NCBI GenBank assembly: GCA_031279615.1
Contig: JAITIE010000107.1
Location: 1-8,052, forward strand
Length of the DNA: 8,052 bases
Source: Candidatus Margulisiibacteriota bacterium
GTDB taxonomy: Bacteria > Margulisbacteria > Termititenacia > Termititenacales > Termititenacaceae
Direction of reading: 5' to 3'
The notes below the pieces were generated by a model. It was not told where the DNA came from, did not search any database, and saw only the letters and a program-made list of their open reading frames with translations. A program made the translations under genes and the position numbers. Of the stretch, positions 5,967 to 8,052 are shown piece by piece; the stretch's first letter is position 1, and each line of letters starts with the position of its first letter.

Positions 5967-6674
5967 ATGCCGGTTATCAAAGGACTGCAAAAAACCACGC
6001 TGGTTGATTATCCGGGCAAAATTGCCGCCACGATTTTTACGGCTGGCTGTAATTTTCGCTGTGTTTTTTGCCATAACACTTTGCTGGTCAAGAATAACCA
6101 GGCGGACGGTTTGCCGCTGATCGATGAGGGCGAGTTGCTGGAATATCTGCGCGGCCGGACGCGGCAGCTTGAGGGCATCTGTATTTCCGGCGGCGAGCCA
6201 ACTCTGCATGCGGATCTGCCGGAATTTATCCGCAAAATAAAAGAAATTGGCTATGCGGTAAAACTGGACACCAACGGCACCAATCCGGAAATGCTGGAGG
6301 AATTGCTGCAGGAAAATTTGCTGGATTATGTGGCGATGGACATCAAAGGCCCGCTGGAATTATATTCGCGGATTGCCAATACTGAAGTGGACACGGCTAA
6401 AATCTCGCGCAGTATCGACCTGATCCGGCAGAGCGGTATTCCGTACGAATTTCGCACGACAGTCCTGCCGGCTTTTTTAGATAAAAAAGAATTTGCCAGC
6501 ATGGCGGATATGCTCAGCGGCGCGGAGTGTTATTATTTGCAGCAGTTTCATGCTGGCGAGCATTTGCTCAATCCGGATTACAGCCAGGCCGGCGCTTACA
6601 CGTCAGGCCAGTTAAATTTATTTGCGCGCCAGTTTGAACCGTTTGTCAAAAAAGTGGCGGTGCGGGGAGCATAA
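5967..6674 (+). CDS. nrdG: Anaerobic ribonucleotide reductase activating protein (radical SAM, NrdG-type)
   Basis: A radical-SAM activase that uses a [4Fe-4S] cluster and S-adenosylmethionine to abstract hydrogen from the reductase glycine. It is 235 residues long. The cluster motif C28-x3-C32-x2-C35 lies in TAGCNFRCVFCHN, preceded by the typical opening KGLQKTTLVDYPGKIAATIF. The SAM-binding GGEP is at 75-78 (ICISGGEPTLH), and further SAM-fold segments KLDTNGTNPE and YVAMDIKGPLE follow. The length and opening fit the longer activase subtype found with ATP-cone NrdD proteins, not the short (about 150-residue) E. coli-type NrdG. Its expected target is Gly21 of the 48-residue protein. The start has only a weak ribosome site (AGGT), so coupling to the upstream glutaredoxin gene is likely. 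It ends 1 nt before nrdR begins. Confidence 0.9.
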   Translation: MPVIKGLQKTTLVDYPGKIAATIFTAGCNFRCVFCHNTLLVKNNQADGLPLIDEGELLEYLRGRTRQLEGICISGGEPTLHADLPEFIRKIKEIGYAVKLDTNGTNPEMLEELLQENLLDYVAMDIKGPLELYSRIANTEVDTAKISRSIDLIRQSGIPYEFRTTVLPAFLDKKEFASMADMLSGAECYYLQQFHAGEHLLNPDYSQAGAYTSGQLNLFARQFEPFVKKVAVRGA

Positions 6675-6675
6675 G

Positions 6676-7125
6676 ATGAAATGTCCTTACTGCGGAACGG
6701 ATCAGGATAAGGTGATAGAATCGCGCGCCTCAAATGAAGGTGACGTGATCCGCCGCCGGCGCGAGTGCGAGAAATGCGGCGAGCGTTTTACTTCTTATGA
6801 GCGCATCGAGCCGCGCGCGACTTTTGTCATCAAAAAAGACGGCCGCCGCGAGCCTTACGACCGCGAGAAAATTAAAAAAGGTTTGTTGCGCGCTGTGGAA
6901 AAACGGCCGGTTTCCATGGAAAAGCTCAATCAGGTCATTCAAATAATCGAGAAAAAACTGCCGTACAATAATGAAAACGAAGTATCCACCGATCAGATCG
7001 GCCTGCTGGTCATGGAGGAGCTGGAAAAACTCGACGCGGTGGCCTATGTGCGTTTTGCTTCAGTCTACCGCGAGTTCAAAACAGTCAATGAATTTGTGGA
7101 AGAGATTAAGACGCTCATAACCTAG
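6676..7125 (+). CDS. nrdR: Transcriptional repressor NrdR
   Basis: A nucleotide-sensing repressor of ribonucleotide reductase genes, 149 residues, the normal family length. The N-terminal zinc ribbon has C3-x2-C6 (MKCPYCG) and C31-x2-C34 (CEKCGERF), with the conserved linker VIESRASNEGDVIRRRREC. An ATP-cone follows from about residue 46 (PRATFVIKKDGRREPYDREK) to about 140, binding ATP/dATP. The ATG at 6676 is chosen because GGGGAG lies 6 nt upstream and the family starts with M-x-C-P-x-C. An in-frame extension of 18 codons into nrdG can be read but has no family support. Being the last gene of the operon whose promoter carries two NrdR boxes, it is expected to autoregulate. Its TAG overlaps the stop codon of the convergent gene. 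Confidence 0.96.
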   Translation: MKCPYCGTDQDKVIESRASNEGDVIRRRRECEKCGERFTSYERIEPRATFVIKKDGRREPYDREKIKKGLLRAVEKRPVSMEKLNQVIQIIEKKLPYNNENEVSTDQIGLLVMEELEKLDAVAYVRFASVYREFKTVNEFVEEIKTLIT

Positions 7126-7874
7126 ACCATCTTTTTTATATAAATCATGGAATAATATGCTGGCACTACAGCAAATGACGTGCCGCTTCCAGTGCTGCCG
7201 ATAGTGCCGCCGGAGACTGTATGGCTGTGCCCGGCGCTGGCAATGCTGCCGCTAATGCTGTGTTCGTGAGCGGTGCTGTCACTTGCGATGACGCCTGAAA
7301 CAGAGGCAGTATGCGCATGTGAACCAGTGTCACTTGCTATGGTGATGCCAGTTAAGGAGTTTCCTGTAGTGGCAACTGTGCGATCGTCTTTGGCAACATG
7401 AGATGCATCCGGACCGGAACGATGATAAGAAGCTACCGAAGTATAACTATGCGTATGCCCCGGATCGGTGATTGTATGCCCGTGCGCTCCGCCGCTTATT
7501 GTCACAGCCAGGGTGCCATTACCATGCGAATGGGTCGCCGAACCGCTAGCGACGGTTAAAGTGCCGTTGCCATGCGAGTGTTCGCCGCCAGTTATTGTTA
7601 ATTCGCTTAGTGAATGACTGTGCCCGGGCAGATTATCTGTGCTCAAAGTTACCGACCCGCCTCCTGTACCTCCAGCCGAGGCTCCCCCGCCGCAGATAAA
7701 TTTATCCCGCAAATCTGGCGTCTTGCCGTAAGGCGTGACGCGTCCGTCGCAGATATACCAGCCGCCGCGGCCATCCATCCAACTGCCGTCCATCATTAAA
7801 ATTGAGCCTGCCGGAAAAAAAGTCAAATCGAGTATGTCGCTAGCCAGCATTGACTTGCCTTGTTGTACTACCAT
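7122..7874 (-). CDS. Phage tail-collar/fibre-like protein with eight His-x-His motifs
   Basis: A 250-residue protein related to phage tail-collar domain/microcystin-dependent-protein families. The N-terminal half has the collar signature: GW-x-x-CDG (GGWYICDGR, 37-45), TPDLRDKFICGGG (52-64) and LSTDNLPGHSH (77-87). The extreme C-terminus has the matching closing strand VVPAYYSMIYIKK (236-248). Between them lies a Gly/Ser/Thr/His-rich region with eight H-x-H motifs at about 85, 99, 115, 131, 140, 186, 203 and 216. In T4 gp37 such motifs from three chains bind iron in the fibre tip, so a metal-stabilised trimeric fibre is inferred. No signal peptide is seen. The start is supported by AAGGGGG 7 nt upstream and by a near-consensus promoter. 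No other phage structural gene is visible, so it could be a prophage remnant, a cargo gene or a cellular adhesin. Confidence 0.8.
   Translation of the reverse strand: MVVQQGKSMLASDILDLTFFPAGSILMMDGSWMDGRGGWYICDGRVTPYGKTPDLRDKFICGGGASAGGTGGGSVTLSTDNLPGHSHSLSELTITGGEHSHGNGTLTVASGSATHSHGNGTLAVTISGGAHGHTITDPGHTHSYTSVASYHRSGPDASHVAKDDRTVATTGNSLTGITIASDTGSHAHTASVSGVIASDSTAHEHSISGSIASAGHSHTVSGGTIGSTGSGTSFAVVPAYYSMIYIKKMV
7513..7580 (-). repeat. Internal 48-bp-period repeat within the fibre-like gene
   Basis: Two 20-nt copies at 7513-7532 and 7561-7580 differ at three positions and are offset by exactly 48 bp (16 codons). Each encodes HSHGNGTL in the fibre-like protein. The repeat suggests growth of the His-x-His region by in-frame duplication. 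Confidence 0.75.
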
Positions 7875-7918
7875 GATAAACCCCCTTTAGTTGATGCTAT
7901 AAGCCAAATAACATTTAT

Positions 7919-7933
7919 GTAGCTGTCAGCTAC
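7919..7933. promoter_or_regulatory. Operator-like palindrome 1 (fibre-gene side)
   Basis: GTAGCTGTCAGCTAC is perfectly symmetric about its central base. It covers the predicted transcription start of the fibre-like gene, about 7932 on the - strand. It shares the TAGCT..AGCTA arms with palindrome 2, 52 bp away centre to centre. A repressor bound here would block the fibre promoter. Confidence 0.65.
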
Positions 7934-7938
7934 CTATA

Positions 7939-7966
7939 ATTATATCGTTGTACGGCTAATTGTCAA
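7939..7966 (-). promoter_or_regulatory. Near-consensus promoter for the fibre-like gene
   Basis: Read on the - strand: TTGACA (7966-7961), 16 nt, then TATAAT (7944-7939). Both hexamers are perfect sigma-70 consensus and the spacer is one base short of optimal. Such a strong promoter normally needs tight repression, which fits the palindromes at 7919-7933 and 7972-7984. The untranslated leader would be about 57 nt. Confidence 0.8.
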
Positions 7967-7988
7967 TATGGTAGCTAATAGCTATAAA
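7960..7988 (+). promoter_or_regulatory. Divergent promoter for the XRE-like regulator
   Basis: TTGTCA (7960-7965), 17 nt, then TATAAA (7983-7988); each hexamer matches consensus at five of six. The -35 overlaps the -35 of the opposing fibre promoter base for base on the other strand. Predicted transcription starts at about 7994-7995, at the ATG of the regulator. Confidence 0.6.
7972..7984. promoter_or_regulatory. Operator-like palindrome 2 (regulator side)
   Basis: TAGCTAATAGCTA is symmetric around its central base and shares its arms with palindrome 1. It lies just upstream of the fibre-gene -35 and overlaps the spacer and first bases of the -10 of the regulator's promoter. Binding here could control the regulator's own transcription. 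Confidence 0.6.
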
Positions 7989-7993
7989 TAAAC

Positions 7994-8052
7994 ATGACTT
8001 TTGAGCAATTAAAGCGGATTTACGTGCGCAATCTAAAAAAGTTCCGCAAGCA
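7994..8052 (+). CDS. N-terminus of an XRE/Cro-CI-type DNA-binding regulator (runs off the window)
   Basis: Only 19 complete codons are visible: MTFEQLKRIYVRNLKKFRK. The pattern L-x-x-I-[FY]-x-x-N-L-K-K-x-R-K is typical of the first helix of XRE/Cro-CI-type helix-turn-helix repressors, immediately before the recognition fold. Its position, divergent from a strongly promoted gene and beside two matching palindromes, supports a repressor role. No Shine-Dalgarno is present, and the predicted transcription start coincides with the ATG, so it is probably translated from a leaderless mRNA. The rest of the protein lies outside the window, so the family call rests on a short segment. Confidence 0.6.
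   Translation, partial: MTFEQLKRIYVRNLKKFRK

Noticed and set aside
5610..6209. Open frame of 199 codons on the - strand
   Set aside because: It overlaps the glutaredoxin and activase genes in antisense, and its composition mirrors theirs.
6622..6675. Upstream extension of nrdR by 18 codons
   Set aside because: It overlaps nrdG, has no family support ahead of MKCPYCG, and the GGGGAG site points to the ATG at 6676.
7200..7640. Recurring short motifs in the fibre gene, considered as a CRISPR array or tandem-repeat locus
   Set aside because: The repeats are degenerate, in frame and encode Gly/Ser/His motifs of one protein. Unit lengths vary and there are no constant repeats with unique spacers.
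7122..8052. Diversity-generating retroelement target at the fibre gene's 3' end
   Set aside because: Collar/fibre genes can be such targets, but no template repeat, reverse transcriptase or C-type-lectin-like end is visible in the window.

Overview
The window is a compact bacterial segment of about 50% GC, with genes packed in co-directional clusters that often overlap by 1 to 8 nt. It points to an anaerobic or facultative bacterium: the only ribonucleotide reductase here is the oxygen-sensitive class III enzyme with its radical-SAM activase, and flagellar-type genes sit beside it. I cannot place the lineage. Nothing forces a well-studied phylum, and a candidate-phylum anaerobe would fit.

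Region 1 (1-3248, + strand) is a tight cluster. It holds a FliK-like hook-length protein (5' end possibly outside the window), a stand-alone FlhB cytoplasmic-domain homologue (FhlB/YlqH type), a FlgF/FlgG-like rod-hook protein that carries an unexpected lipoprotein-like signal, and a dGTPase-family HD hydrolase. A weak AT-rich terminator follows.

Region 2 (3339-7125, + strand) is an anaerobic dNTP-synthesis operon. A TTGACA-N17-TATTGT promoter is covered by two tandem NrdR-box-like palindromes. It is followed by nrdD, a 48-codon gene encoding only the glycyl-radical tail of NrdD, a glutaredoxin/NrdH-like protein, the NrdG-type activase and the repressor gene nrdR. The striking point is that NrdD is split. 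The large subunit stops inside its C-terminal zinc-binding segment and has no radical glycine. The missing piece (second-pair Cys, R-x-x-G-Y radical site, conserved tail) is a separate protein with its own strong Shine-Dalgarno in another reading frame. The operon therefore appears to encode a class III reductase whose radical-bearing domain is supplied in trans, together with a probable thiol reductant, an activator and a regulator.

Region 3 (7122-8052) looks accessory. On the - strand is a phage tail-collar/fibre-like protein with eight His-x-His motifs, reminiscent of the iron-binding tip of T4 gp37. Its stop codon overlaps that of nrdR in a shared CTAG. Upstream is a phage-like genetic switch: back-to-back promoters share a -35 region, two related 13-15 bp palindromes lie over the two start regions, and a divergent XRE-type regulator, probably on a leaderless mRNA, runs off the right edge.
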